Numbered from the stretch's first letter, positions 25,061 to 38,425 are shown. The stretch: 64,000 bases of DNA from Cyrtodaria siliqua (GCA_037043455.1 JAWPHD010006764.1:1-64000); one strand, 5' to 3'. Notes: generated by a model not told the origin, from the sequence alone. Made by a program: numbers and translations.

Positions 25061-27422
25061 ATACAGAGTTATGGAACATGTGTCTACCAGTGTCATTGAT
25101 GGAACTGGTGAAATATTTCAAGTTTCACTATCCAGTGGTTGCTGAAATAATTGGACTATTGTTTTAGTTACTACAACTGAAAACCAATGTCGACGCAAAC
25201 GTTGAGCAGATCTACAACAGCTCTTCTTATTCTACGAATAGAAAATCTTAAAAAATAATAATCTGGCTTTCAAGGTGACGGGAAAAAAATCTGGCCAGTG
25301 CACGAGGCGAAATAAACATCCCGGGTTTAAAGAAATGAATGGGAAAAAAATATTCCGGCTGAAAGGAAAATCCCAGGCCCCACCCCGCTGAAATCAAAAT
25401 GGTCGATCCCTTACACAGCTGCATTATCCATACTTGAGTTGAATTTGCAGCAAATCATTAATATGCGACACTTTAACATTGGTGTCTATGGGGAAAATAA
25501 TTAGTCCTTTCATACCTGAACAGAATAAAACACAAGAACAGTTTAGGCCTGCTGTCACCTACAATCTGGGAAGAAAATTGATATCTAGAGCCCTATTACA
25601 ATTAAGGCGGCTTGTCTACAGTATGGCTCTAAAATAATTAGTTCTTTGACTATTCTAATGTAAAATTAGCAGAGATAACTTATTAAGGATGATTACACGG
25701 TGCATGATCAAAACTAATTTTCACGGATAAAAGTCGATTCGGCTCCTAATCGCTAATGATGGGCTCCTAATATTCACTGTTGTTTTGGGATAACCAAGGT
25801 AACTCGTTTTTCTAGCGACCTTCTTTATTGTCGGATTATTTCCTAATTACGCTTTCATTTGTAATTGTAATGCTTTCACGGAACATAATGATGCTATGTT
25901 CGCCTTATGTACAACACCGTCTCAGTGTAATGTTTGTGAAATCGACACAATTTATTTTTTTGTGCGATTTTGGTTGGGCAAAGGCGAGTATTGATCATTG
26001 AACTGATTTTTTCATTTGTTTATAGACGTTTTTAGATTTTATTTTGAGTTCATTTAATCGACTTTATTGTATTTAATTTTCCATGTAATAGAAAAGAATA
26101 GAAAATTCTTGCTGCATAGAAAATTCTTACAATTTATGCATTTGATCGAGACACCTAATCGTCCTGGATATGGGCATCTAATTGGTTCAGTACTCGACCA
26201 AAGTACGATGCGTTTCCTTTTTCTTCCGATTACTTCATCGGGTGGGTAAGAATCTCAGAGCAAACATTATATAGAGGCGCCGGAAGGAGTTAAATATTGG
26301 GGCGGTGGATATTGGGTTTTGGTGAGATTTTTCGAAATTACCTTGTAAATGACGCATTTTGGTGAATTCTGAGGACTTTATAAATATAAAATGAAATACA
26401 AATGAAGAATTTATAATGCATTATTAATATAATAATACTACTATTTGCATCATCGCAAAGTAATAGTATACAAGTACTAATATGTGTATCAATGTCATCA
26501 AAGAAAAAAAATCATACGCTTGTCTAATTTCTGCATACATCGCACAATGTCATACATGTACAAAAACAATCAAATGGCAAGGCGCGCAGCTTAAATGTTC
26601 ATTATGAAGAACGACGGTTACACACACACACACACAAAGATACAAATGATGCATGAAAAAACAGTATAATTTGAACATCGATTCTCGCGTACTGTACACT
26701 TTGCGACACATTCAGTTAATTCCAAATTTCCCAAACGTAACTGCGCGTGATAATTTTTTTTATTGTAAACGGCAGTCTTTAAGAAAATTATTGAAATTTA
26801 CACTTCGCCGAAAATTGGTTCCTTGCTGAGATTTCACCTTATTTTTCAGTGAGTAATCAAATTTGTGTTCATCGGTTTTTATATATAGTAAAATAAAAAT
26901 CTTTGTCAGAATGAATATGAAATGAAAAGACAACAATATTCAAGATTCGATTTTAAAAAGATACGTATATTCAATCTGCATGAAATATGCAGGATTTTAA
27001 TCGAATCCCACTGTAATTAATAAATTTACGGGTATAATTAAGATCTTGTGAATATTCAGTATATAATTAAGGATTACTGATGGCATTGTTTGCGAGCAAT
27101 GGACGTTAATTAGGTCATAGCAAATCTGACATTTTTAAAACTATGTTTAACCAATTTACAAACAGGGAAATTTCTATAAGTCATCACAGAATATATCAAG
27201 GAGTTACCAGATTCCGATAGTTTAACAAACAAACTTAATTCCCAGATTGATTAAGTTGTCCTGTTCCTCAGAAACCTCAGTAAACATAAACTTCAATACA
27301 ATAGACATCACAGTGTAGAAAAAGTTTCGTTCATTTAACTGTCAAATATTCACCAACAATCAAAACAAATCCTATCCAAATGCAAGCGCGTCACATGATT
27401 CCGATATACCCTGGTCCAAATT
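25061..27422. other. No gene seen (25061-27422)
   Basis: AT-rich sequence with a short (AC)n tract near 26622. A 60-codon frame at 26067-26249 is not supported by splice sites or a known motif. Confidence 0.4.
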
Positions 27423-27600
27423 TGTTTTTACCGAATATATGTTCCTTTTTCAACTTCAAAATTCTGGTTAAAGTTTTTAGGCAATTAAGTCCTTGCATGT
27501 CAATAGGTGATTGTTACTTATTAATACAACTTCAGTAAAGCATGGATGCTAGTAGACACATGTTCCATAACTCTGTATTGCATTTAGCAAAATAATGGCC
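27423..27600 (-). repeat. Dispersed repeat G, orientation -
   Basis: Inverted counterpart of 24876-25060: ttctggttaaagttttt, aacttcagtaaagcatgg, gctagtagacacatgtt and taactctgtattgcattta. Confidence 0.75.
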
Positions 27601-27988
27601 CTTTTTCTGGATAAATATTTTCTGTATTGTATTTTAGAAAAGGTGTAGCCCCTTTTCGACTTAGAATTTATTTTATTTTATGGCAATCCATTTATTTCAA
27701 TACCCACTAAGACATATATATCTCTGTCAAAGGAGCTTGACAAGTGTCACTCAGAGTCATCAAGGACACTTACAGACACATGTTTCATAACTTTTTATTT
27801 CATTTTAGCAAGATGTTGTTTTTTTCAACTTAGAATTTCAGTTAAAGTTTTTCAACGAAACTCGCTGCATACATCAAATGACAATGGCAAGCCTGTAAAT
27901 ATCATTAGCCCCATTAATGCCCACACCTTCCCCACTCCTACACCACCATCACCACAGATAAATAGACAAATATTTGTTATGTTCTTTT

Positions 27989-28064
27989 GGTTTTCCTTCA
28001 GTTACCATGTCTGCATCCTGTTCTCGGTTTTCCTTCAGTTACCATGTCTGCATCCTGTTCTCTT
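27989..28064. repeat. Perfect 38-bp tandem duplication
   Basis: Two identical adjacent copies of a unit beginning ggttttccttcagttaccat and ending catcctgttctc. Confidence 0.95.
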
Positions 28065-28735
28065 CCCCCCCACCCTCCCTCATATTCATTCTAGGATATT
28101 GAAGGTCTTTCTTCGATATTTGGTATATGTTTATTGACCAATAGTGTTGTTCCGATTAATCGATTTGATCGATCATCAATCAGTTATGCCTTTGATCTGA
28201 TAATTCGATTAAAAATTTTCATGATCGACTTTACTCGGTTATTGAAAATTATGGCTTATTTCATTCTCTTGTACTAAAAGTATACAAGAAATAAAATGAG
28301 TTATAATTGTGCAACAAGTAATCACATGTTTATAGCGGTTATCACAACTGATATTTTATGGGGTGTGGGGTGTGGTGGTATATAGGAGTGAGCTTGTCGG
28401 TCTGTCCGCCGGTCTGTCCGCCGGTCTGTTGGTTTCCGGACGATAACTCATGAAAGAGTCGACGGATTTAAATAACTTTTGGTACACGAGTATAACACCA
28501 TAAAATACAAGTCAAGTTCGACTTTGGTTACAAACCACCAATTTTTGACGGAGTTTTTTCAACTTAGAATTTGCCAGAAAAATGCTACAGTCAATTCTGA
28601 GGAACATGCTAATTTGGGTTTGTATTAAATTTAAACAATTTATAATGCATCCTCTTCATGACCATGTCTCTTTTTATTACACTTATACATGTTTGACTTG
28701 AACGGTGTAACATGATCACTAACAATATTGAAAAC

Positions 28736-28792
28736 TCTCTCTCTCTCTCTCTCCTCTCCTCTCCACCCCCCCCCCCCCCCTCTCTCTCTCAT
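28736..28792. repeat. (CT)n / polyC microsatellite
   Basis: ctctctctctct, cctctcctctcc, then a run of about 18 C, then ctctctctctc. Confidence 0.98.
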
Positions 28793-29689
28793 TATTTTTT
28801 TTTCCTATTTATTTCATATTTTGTAGTTTAAATAATTTGTTTGCCATTGTCTAAATTGTATGAATATTTTGTAGCGGGAGGGCCGGATTTCTAATGTTTT
28901 GTAATATCTCATATCGCTTGTAATGTCTCCACGGAGTGAGTCACTGAATGATAGTATTTTTTGTAATGTCACCCCAGTATAATTAATTTTGTACTGTCTT
29001 ATGAGTGTGAAGTCAAAGCAATGTCCTATGCTGAACAGTGTATGTATGTACATATGCAAATAAAAATCAGTGAACATTTACTAAAATGGCGAACACCGTT
29101 TGCACAACCTTCTGAAGATGATTTGAAAATTGTACGCATGAGGTCACAGCTGAAGATTTCGAAAGAACACAAAAGAACCATCCGCAGAAATTTATTTTCT
29201 AGCTAGGTGCTGAGAATAGTGATTTGGAACTGACATATTAGTAACAATGTTTTCTACTGTTTTATTTCAAAGGAAAATTTAGCAGGACCAAATTTCTTTT
29301 TCAAACATATTTTTCAGTATAATAAAACAAATAACCTTAGAAGGTTTACAATTATTCACCGTCACCCTCACAGGATTGCAATATTTACATACTACCATGG
29401 CCAATGTATAACACATTTAAGCCATTATTTTTTATTATTTGTTTTACGAACCATCAAGACAGAGAATTGCTGTAGGAGGAAGGGAAACAAATAAAAATAA
29501 AAAAATGGTAAAGCATAGTTTAATTATTTTAATTTAAAGGAAGGGAATGAAATGTTCTATTTAAATCTGTGAGGAGGTAAAAATATAAAACTATCAAATT
29601 CCCTATGGAAAAATAAATTTCGTTTTGTGGTAGGAGGGTTCGTAAATCAAATTTATATCAAAAAGGTAATGGCCTTATTACAATCATGA

Positions 29690-29935
29690 CTTATGAATAC
29701 CACATTAATTATAACCATGACTTTATATGAATATCACATTCATTACTACCATGACCAATGTATACCAAATTTACTACCATGACCACTTTATAACACGTTA
29801 TACAATCCATTTACTACCACCATTGCCAGCAGTGTATACCACATTTATCACATTTATAACTACCATGACTAATGTATACCATATTTATTACTACTATGAT
29901 CTATGTACATCACATTTATTACAACCATGAATACT
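29690..29935. repeat. About 30-bp degenerate tandem repeat
   Basis: Repeated ttactaccatgac(c/t)aatgtataccaca-type units with variable length, about 7-8 copies. Confidence 0.85.
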
Positions 29936-30416
29936 ATCACTCACAGTCTTCTAAACTCATTTCAACTGGAGATTTCGATAAACTTCTGAGCAGAAGCTGT
30001 GGATGTAGCCAGATTGTGGTTAAACATTTTCATGTTGAATCCAGTGGCTAATGGAGTAGATCAACATTTATCATAGACTGAATAGGGAGCCAGATTATTT
30101 TTTTTCCTCTAATTGGACTTACAACAAGATTATTTTTTTCGAAGAATATGAGAGAAGGCTGGATTTTTTTCCCCAACAATTTCAGGGACTGTTTAATTTT
30201 TTTCCCTCAAGGGGTCACAAGACATGTAAGAAAGTTCTTGTTTGTTTACTAAACGGGTCAAGCAGTGAAGTAATAAGAGTCTCTTATTACTTCACTGGGT
30301 CAAGGTACATCTGTTTTCATTGCTCACAAACTGTAAGCATAGATGCTCACAAAGTGTAAGCATAGAGTCGAAATTTCGAAATGTTCATCAGTAAAACCTA
30401 TTAATACGCTTTTTAG

Positions 30417-31110
30417 CTCGACTATTCGAAGAATAAGAGAGCTTATGTAATCACCCCGGCGTCGGCGTTGGCGTCGGCGTCGGCGTCCCACATCAAGGTT
30501 TGCGTGTAAGCTGTGTTTACAGGTCTATATCTCTTACATTTCTTATCCTACCACAACCAAATTTGTTCATGGGCTTCCTTGTAGCATTATCTTAAGGGCT
30601 GCATAAGCAATTTTGGTTCCTGTAACCCATGGGCTCCCATGAAACGCAAATTATGATAGCCCATAAAATGTGTCCCATTTTACATCAAATTGTGCGTGTA
30701 AGCTGTGTTTACAAGTCTATATCTCTTACAATTCTTACCCTAGCACAACCAAATTTGGCCATTAGCTTCCTTATAGCATTATCGTAAGGGCTGCTTAAGT
30801 AATTTTGGTTCCTGTAACCCCTGGGCTCCCACGGAACCCAAATTCTGATAGCCCTTAAAATATGTCTGTTTCACATCAAATTTTGTGTGTAAGCTGTGTT
30901 TACAGGTCTATATCTCTTACATTTTTTGTCCTAGCTGAACTAAATTTTGGAATTGGTTTCCTTATAGTATGTTGTAAAGGGTTGGATAAGTAATTTTGTC
31001 TTCTGCAAATTCTGGGCTCCCATGGAACCCAAATTGTGATGGCCCATAAAAAGTGCAATAAATGCAGATCTAGGTTTGCATGTATATATCTATAATTTTG
31101 GTTTGGGATT
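30417..31110 (+). repeat. About 185-bp tandem repeat, 3-4 copies, with GC-rich head
   Basis: Opens with agctcgactattcgaagaat and a ggcgtcggcgtcggcgtc tract. Tandem units follow, with tgtaagctgtgtttacag, gtctatatctcttaca, agcacaaccaaatttg, gcttcctt(a/g)tagcattat, taattttggttcctgtaacc and gggctcccatgg. The same kind of head (agctcgactgatcagagatc) begins the repeat at 40640, so this is a mobile repeat architecture. Confidence 0.88.
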
Positions 31111-31124
31111 TGTTATAGCATTAT

Positions 31125-32345
31125 GCATCTTATTACTTCACCCATATTGGGTCATGGGCTCCCCCCCTCCCCCCCCCCCACTCCCCTCCACACCTTTTTT
31201 TTTTTTTTTTTTTTTTACATATTTCTGTGTTGTTTTAGTCAATTCTTACAAATATATGTTGCAACCCTCCCCACCCCCACCCCCCCCCCCCGCACACCAA
31301 CACACCCCGCCCCAGACTTGAAACTTTTTTTTTTTTTTTTTTACATATTTCTGTGAGCTTTTGTCAATTCTTACACAAATATGTTGCAACCCTCCCCGTC
31401 AACTCCCACCCCCCCGCCCACCCCCGCCTCTCACCCCATCACCCCACCCACCACGCCCCACACTTGAATTTTTATTTTATTTTTTTAAATATTTCTGTGT
31501 TGTTTTAGTCAATTCTTACACATATATGTTGCAACCCTCCCTGCCCCCACCACCCCACCCCACAGCCCTCACCCCATCACCCCCACCCGCACCCCGCCCC
31601 AGACTTGAAACTTTTTTTTTTTTTTACATATTTCTGTGTTGCTTTTGTCAGTTCTTACAAATAAATGTTGCAACCCTTCCCACCCCCCACCCCCCGCCTT
31701 CCGCCTCTCACCCATCACCCCACCCACCACGCCCCACACTTGAATTTTTTTTTTTTTTTACATATTTCTTTGTTGTTTTAGTCGATTCTTACACACATAT
31801 GTTGCCCCCCCCCCCCACCCCCAAACCCCCAACGCACTCCCGCCTCTCACCCCATCACCCCAACCCCCTACCCCACCCCGCCCCGCCCCACACTTGATTT
31901 TTTATTTTTTATTTTACATATTTCTTTGTTGTTTTAGTCAATTTTTACACATATATGTTGCCCCATCCACCCCCCCACTCCCCACCCCCGCTCCCCCCAC
32001 CCAATCCCCCACTTGAAAATCTATTATTTTTTTATTTTTTTTTACATATTTCTGTGTTGTTTTAGTCATTTCTTACACATATATGTTGCAAACTTCCCAT
32101 CCCCCAACCCCACCCCGCCTCTCCCCCTCCCCCCCCCCCACCCCTACTTGAAACTTTTTTTTTTTTACATATTTTTGTTGTTGTTTTAGTCAATTCTTAC
32201 ACATATATTTTGCCCCTCCCCCCGCCCCAACCCACTCCCGCCTCTCCCCCCGCTCTCCCCCCACACCCACCCCCACTTGAACTCTTTTTTTTTTTACATA
32301 TTTCTGTGTTGCTTTTGTCAATTCTTACACATATATGTTGCCCCC
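31125..32345. repeat. PolyC/polyT minisatellite, about 8 units of 130-160 bp
   Basis: Each unit is a C-rich block (ccccacccccacc, 50-90 bp), then acttgaa(a), then a run of 10-20 T, then acatatttctgtgttg, ttttagtcaattcttacac and atatgttgc. Length differs from unit to unit in the C and T tracts. The Pro-rich and Phe-rich frames across it (for example 31361-31897) are compositional artefacts. Confidence 0.95.
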
Positions 32346-33735
32346 ATGTAATTAGTTGTGGTAAACTTTGTCAAATTTATGGCAATGATAACAAATATCG
32401 CGATGTTAAAGTCCCGAGAGTGCAGCAACAAAACAATTCTTATGACAGCGGTCTGTTTGCCATTGCAATCTTGTTGAATTTTGTAATAATACTTTCAATG
32501 TAAGGACACAATTTGACGGAACTCAGTTAAGAAAACAAATTTACAAAATAATAAAGTTTTTTTTAAAATCATATTTAGAATATGAGTCATTTTTACATAA
32601 CCCATGTGAAAAATACAATTAGAATTTTATAATTAGTTTGTAATAATGGTTTAAAAGACGAGCCCGGCGTTTCTAAAAACGGAGCCCGGCGTTTTCAATT
32701 TCATGCAAATACACCAATACAAACATAAAACATATGTTGTTTTTTTAAATATTTTTATCATTATCCTTTATTTAATTATATATCAACACACCAAATTAGT
32801 TTCTACAATCTAAATATATTGTTTTGATTACAAAAAATAATTTTACATTTAACACCTCCTACCCGAGACCGGCAAGTCCCGGCAAATTAACCGTCTTTTA
32901 CCGGTCGCCGTGGCCCATCAAGGGAAGTAACTCCAAGCGACGACGGACAAATTCAGTAAATCAGGGAAATTACAAGTATAAATTGTCAAATTTCATTTTG
33001 ACTGTTTGTTTAATAATAGTAATAAATATTATATTGTTGTGAAATTGATGAATATTTTTTTGTTATTGACGTAGACTGTCATTGTGTAATTGCGTAGAAA
33101 TCGTTACGCATTGTTTTGCGTCTCAATGATTCGGTCATAGACAACATCGCCCTAAAAGTCACAGTGACTTATAGCTCTCTTTATTTAGATCGAACCCCCA
33201 CTCCCATATAAATTGGTTCATCAAGATTTTTTATTTAATTTTACCTCGCACCATTTCAAATCATGTGCTGAAATTTTGGCGAGTTGCAAGCCTATCTCCT
33301 CAAGCACTTGTCCTGCTAGTAGCTGAATAATTTATCTACTGTGCATTTCAGTGTACCTATGCGTCGAATATGAATCAAGATTTTGTTTTATTACATTCTG
33401 TATGTTTTCATACCTGACATGATTGAATAGAATGAAAACAGACGCTCCAGGATCTGTTTTGAATCTTCGTGTAGCCAGCCATCCGCTAAGCTTCGCAAAG
33501 CCAGAATTCATTTTGAACCCCCATGTTTACATGTAATTTTATTGACGGCCGAAAACCAAATGGCGACGGTGGAACATTCATTTTTCTTAGGGTAGGGTGA
33601 CTTAAAAAATCTGACAGTTGACCAACTGGTGTAAATAACAAAATATTAAACGCAGTATACCCTTTATTTGCTAGGTATGATGGTTTCCATTCCAAAATAA
33701 AGGAGGTGCTGAACTTGAACAACAACACCACTCTG
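32346..33735. other. No gene seen (32346-33735)
   Basis: AT-rich sequence. The gcccggcgttt motif is duplicated at about 32664 and 32687. Frames on the minus strand at 33486-33731 are not supported. Confidence 0.4.
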
Positions 33736-34642
33736 CAGGGCCTCCTCTGGGCATCGCCAATGGAGCCAAATGAGAAAGAAAAATGAAAATGGCTCTAAAT
33801 TTCAAACTTTGGCGACATCCAAAAAAAGCTGAGAGCCAAACTTTGATATATTTTCTATGCTGTAAGCAGCATGACAGTACACAACAAACACACACACACA
33901 CTGATTGATTGAACCTTGAATTAACAAACACGGTCTGTGATGGGATTAAGAAAGTTTATCAAACTTTATGACACTTGAGCAGATAATTGACAGCCGACTG
34001 AAGTCATAAAGGGATGACTGCATACAACTGAAATTTCTTTTCTTTACTTTTTAAATAACAACATGGATTGCCACAGTTTCTTTGTTGACAATCGAGTGTG
34101 AGAAAGTCGATAACATTTTTGGCTGTGGATAATTAAAGGTATCGTTAGTAATTATAAGTTATATTTAGAAAACTATGAATGTGAATGACAATATACTTAA
34201 GATTTACTTGTTTTAATTAATAGGAGGCCACTTAAGAAACACAATTTGATTTTGTAACATTGCCAATTCTTAAAATGGTTTCTAAACGTAAATGAAAAAC
34301 ACAAAATTCGTAATCTGTTCTATTGCTTTTTGTTTTTAATTTAAAATAAGTATACTATCAGCATCTATCATGTCTGTTAGTATCATTTAAAATAATTATT
34401 TAAAATGATATTGCAATATACAATTACATGTTTTACAATAAAATACACGTCATGTATCATTTTCAAGAATAATTCACATATTACTAATTGATAAATTCCC
34501 TACCGCATTAGTGTAGCATGCTCTACTAACAACACACACAAATATACATAAAAACATGAGTGAATTGGTGCCATTTGGCTCCAACTTTTTTAATTTGGCG
34601 CAAGTGGTGGCGCAAGAAAAAAATCGACCAGAGGAGGCCCTG
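33736..34642. mobile_element. hAT-like non-autonomous element, about 907 bp
   Basis: Begins CAGGGCCTCCTCTGG and ends with its exact reverse complement CCAGAGGAGGCCCTG. A second inverted pair (tggagccaaatg / catttggctcca) lies just inside. CAGGG ends are typical of hAT elements. The 8-bp flanks (CCACTCTG and CTCCTGCA) do not match, so no target duplication is evident. No transposase frame is present. Confidence 0.78.
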
Positions 34643-34669
34643 CTCCTGCATAACCTTACGCTTTACTTG

Positions 34670-35685
34670 GTAGGGTAACTCGCCCTTAAGTCGGACTTGC
34701 TCCTGACTCGGACAGTTATTGATGGTTGAATATCTTTCTCAACTGGAAACGGTCAATAACTGTTATTATGAAAGGGAGGCAATCCAATGATTTCTTCCAT
34801 TCAAAACAACAAGAATTACCCCCAGTCTATTGATTTCTCCAGTTACCTTTATAGTCCGACTTAAGGGCAATTACCTGTTCGACTTTGGACCAGGGTATAT
34901 AAAGTCATATAAAAATAAAACTAGTGGACAGAATTTAATTATCTTGTTTTAGTAACTAAGGTCTACCCCACCCGGTTAATTTGGTACCAGAAACATTAAA
35001 TTCAAACAAGATTACATTTATAAAAAGATCGCGAACACACAAAGGGTCTGTAATTTTTTTTGCAAAGTCCATAAAAACAATAACAGTTACAGACATTCGA
35101 GTAACCAATAAAAAGATTATATTTTTTTGCAAACTTTCATTGTTAACGATAACTATTGTTGATTGTTGATCTATTGTGAATTATCAACTGAGATAATAAG
35201 GGTTATGTCGAATGTCATGGTTGAGCGATCATTGTACGGGTTCGAACACTGCCATGGTCCAAAACTTTTTTTACAGAGTATATATCTGCCCTGAAGATGG
35301 AAACTGAAGTCGGAGCCAATGCTCGTTACATTTTACACAAGAAGAGTCGGACATATAAAATATGTAATTTATGTAAGGAAATTTATATACATACATGAAG
35401 AAAAATACGGACAGTTTCTTTATTTGAGCTTATGGCAACATCGAAGCAATTTTTTGACCCACTATTGAAGCTGCAAAAATGCCCGACTCAAGGGCGAATT
35501 TTGGTGAGTGCGAAAAGTATGCCGTAATCCAACAAAAACGCTGGTACCGCTAAACAGTTGACATCGAATGATACATTAAACACTGAGGAAGCAACCAGAT
35601 GGTTTCAGCAAGCAGGAGCATGAACATAAATAGACAGAAGTGCCGAGACCAATAACCTGTCCGACTCAGGGGCGAGTTACCCTAC
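34670..35685. mobile_element. TIR element with 27-bp ends, about 1.0 kb, hosting a nested repeat
   Basis: GTAGGGTAACTCGCCC at 34670 and GGGCGAGTTACCCTAC ending at 35685 are the outer parts of 27-bp inverted ends (25 of 27 matching, ending in gtcggac / gtccgac). Additional internal copies of the end motif lie at about 34853 (gtccgacttaagggcaattac) and 35482 (cccgactcaagggcgaat). A 387-bp sequence shared with 24488-24875 sits inside at 34896-35282. No transposase frame is visible. Confidence 0.82.
34896..35282. repeat. 387-bp dispersed duplicate, copy 2
   Basis: Same orientation as 24488-24875 and very similar throughout. It lies inside the TIR element 34670-35685. GGTTCGAAC recurs at 35239-35247. 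Confidence 0.93.
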
Positions 35686-35771
35686 ATGTGAACTCTAGAA
35701 ACAGACATGCACAGAAGGTTCTACAATTTCTAAAAATAAGGCCGCCATGTTTTAATTTTTACAATGTAAAC

Positions 35772-36219
35772 CACAAGCAGACGGCGCGTACCCCACCACG
35801 CCCACATCCTACACACCGCCACCCCCCACTACTACCACCCCCACTCTCTACTACCCAACTTCCCATCTGTTTCTCTACTACCCCCCTTACATATTTAAAT
35901 ATGTTTTCAGTGACATACTGTAAACTGTTCTACTTGGTTTTCAATGTAAAACAAAATTAAAAAAATACATGCTCTATACCATATAATTTTATATAGAGAA
36001 CTCTCATGTATTTTTTTTTTACATTTTTTACATTGAAAACCAAGTAGAACAGTTTACAATATGTCATTGAAAACATTTAAGGATGGTAGTAGAGAAACAG
36101 GTGGGAAGGGGGTTAGTAGAGAGTGGTGGGAAGAGGGTTAGTAGAGAGTGGTGGGGAGGGGGGTAGTAGAAGGGGGTGGTAGGGTGTGAGCGGGGTGGGG
36201 TACGTGGCGTCCGCCTGTG
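35772..36219. mobile_element. Long foldback element, about 448 bp
   Basis: The arms pair over nearly the whole length. Left: gacggcgcgtaccccacc, then C-rich ccaccccc blocks, then actgtaaactgttctacttg and gttttcaatgtaaaa. Right: the reverse complements in reverse order, ending ggggtacgtggcgtccgcc. The short loop near 35985 is AT-rich. The right arm has an expanded gtagagagtggtggga repeat that the left arm lacks. Confidence 0.92.
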
Positions 36220-36269
36220 ATAAGTGATAAAAAAATATATCGATTCATAATTGACGCACAGGTACCCTT

Positions 36270-37165
36270 AAATTCACAGTACACAATGTTACTAAACAGT
36301 TACAACTAGTACTGCTGCTCCAGTAAACTTCATCTATATAGGTACTTGGTCAGAGGAAGAACCCTGTTGCTTTTGGGATCACTAAGTCAAACTCAAACTT
36401 CAAGGTCACCATAACCTCATATGGGCATACATATTCCAAACAGTAACTCCAGGAGTATAACTCCTACACCCATGAAATGTTGAAGGCACATTGCCCCTGG
36501 TAAGAAGTGGCCTTATTGCTTTTGGGTTAGTAGGTCAAAGGTCAAGGTTGCCATGACCATATAGACACGTATACGCTTTCCACATGATAACTCTGGAATT
36601 ATAACACCCACACCTATTAAACTTCATAGGTGCATTGCCCTTGGTGAGGGAAGAAAGCTATTGCTTTTGAGTTCAAAGGTCATCAAGGTCAAATTGAAAC
36701 AATTTCCACACTGTAACTTGTAACTATTAGACCTGCAATCTTGAAACTTTGTGGAAATAGTACCCATGTTAGAACAATGAGTCCTATTAATTTTGGGGTT
36801 AACAGGGCAAAGGTTGAGGTCACAGTTACACGATCATGAAAAATGCCTTCTGCGCTGTAATTTATTTACTTTTATTATATGTATACCTGCAATCTGAAAA
36901 TGCAAATAGTATCCATTTTGAAACAATGACTATTATTGATTTTATGGTTATTAGGTCAATGTCAAGGTAACTCGCAGTGACCTGATCATGTAAAATCTTT
37001 CCCAGCTGTTATTCATGAACTGTTTGACCTACATGTACAATCTTGAACCTTTTACAAATAATGCTCATAGTTAAGCAAAACCCCAGTTGTTTTTGGCAGA
37101 AGGGCAAAGGTCAAGGTCATATTGACCTGCTTTTAACATAAAAACCTTAGTAAATTGGCATATAA
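36270..37165 (+). repeat. Interspersed repeat E-like, tandem units
   Basis: Degenerate units of about 170 bp with a ggtcaaggt(c/t)(a/g)cca box, cataactc(c/t)(a/t)ggag, caatcttgaaactttg and a tattg(c/a)ttttg(g/a)gtt box. A perfect AGGTCAAAGGTCA lies at 36532-36544. Confidence 0.82.
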
Positions 37166-37224
37166 TGCCCATTAGGCGGCGCTCTTGTTATACCCCGGCT
37201 TCGAATATACCCACGCGTCGAAGA

Positions 37225-38425
37225 AGTGGGGGCCATGCAAAATAGTTACATTGCTTCATATTAGCTTTTCATTTTTGGTTTGATGTAAAAAATCACATAA
37301 GGTTACATTCCACTAATTATACCGACTTCATAAAGTTACACTCCACTAATTTTTACATAAGATTCCACTAAGGTTCAAATTATTTTTCCTGTTATTTAAC
37401 AGATGATTGTTGCATATTGTCTTTTTCTTTTTGTATGATGTGAAAATACATAATGAAAACCTCATAAAGTTACACACTACTAATTTTAAGGCCTCATTAG
37501 GTTACAGCCCACTAATTCACGTTGCATCGTGTCCCGTCCCGTCGCATCCCTTTGCATTATTTAACAAATAATGGTTACATGTATGCATATTTGCTTTTCC
37601 TTTTTTAGCATAATGTGAAAATACATTATCATATGAAAACCACATAAGGTTTCATTCCACTAATTATACAGACTTCCATAAAAGGTTTCATTCCACTAAT
37701 TATACAGACTTCCATAAAAATTCCACTAAGTTTTTAATTATTTGTCCTGTTATTTAACAGATGATGGTTTCATTGTTTTTATGACATAAAAATATATAAT
37801 GAAAACCAAATAATGTTACACACTACTAATTTTAAGGCCTCATAAGGTTACACTCCACTAATTCACATTGCTACGCGTCCGTCCCTTTGCATTATTTAAG
37901 AAATAATGGTTGCATGGTTGCATATTTGCTTTTCCTTTTTGGTATTATGTGAAAATACATTATGAAAACTACCTAAGGTTACATTCCACTAATTATACAG
38001 ATTTCTTCATAATTATACACTCCACTAATTTTTACATAATGATTTCATATTTTCTTTTTCTTTTTTAATGACGTGAAAATACATAATAAAAACCTCAGAA
38101 AGTTACACACCATGATTAATTTTTACATAAGACTCCACATACTTATTCCTATATATATAGGAAACACTTCAGGAATTATTTAGCAGATAATGGTTGCATA
38201 TTTGCTTTTCCATTTTGGTATGATGTGAAAATACTTAATGAAAACCATATAAGGTTCAACTCCACCAATTTTTACATAATTTTTTTACAAATTTGGTTAA
38301 TTTGTCGCGTTATTTAACATATAATCATGATATTCAGATAATGGGTGCATATTTTCTTTTTCTTATATGAAAATATCATTTACACACTGCCAGGTTACAC
38401 TCCACTAATGTTACATAAGACTCCA
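37225..38425 (+). repeat. Degenerate tandem repeat, about 300-bp period
   Basis: Repeated ataaggttacattccactaat, gatgtgaaaatacata, gaaaacc(a/t)cataagg and ttgcatatttgcttttcctt boxes, four or more times. Confidence 0.85.

Noticed and set aside
29021..29206. 61-codon frame with a basic C-terminus
   Set aside because: No recognisable domain, no splice sites in phase and no related sequence nearby.
31076..32503. Pro-rich and Phe-rich proteins
   Set aside because: The frames are low-complexity readings of polyC and polyT tracts.
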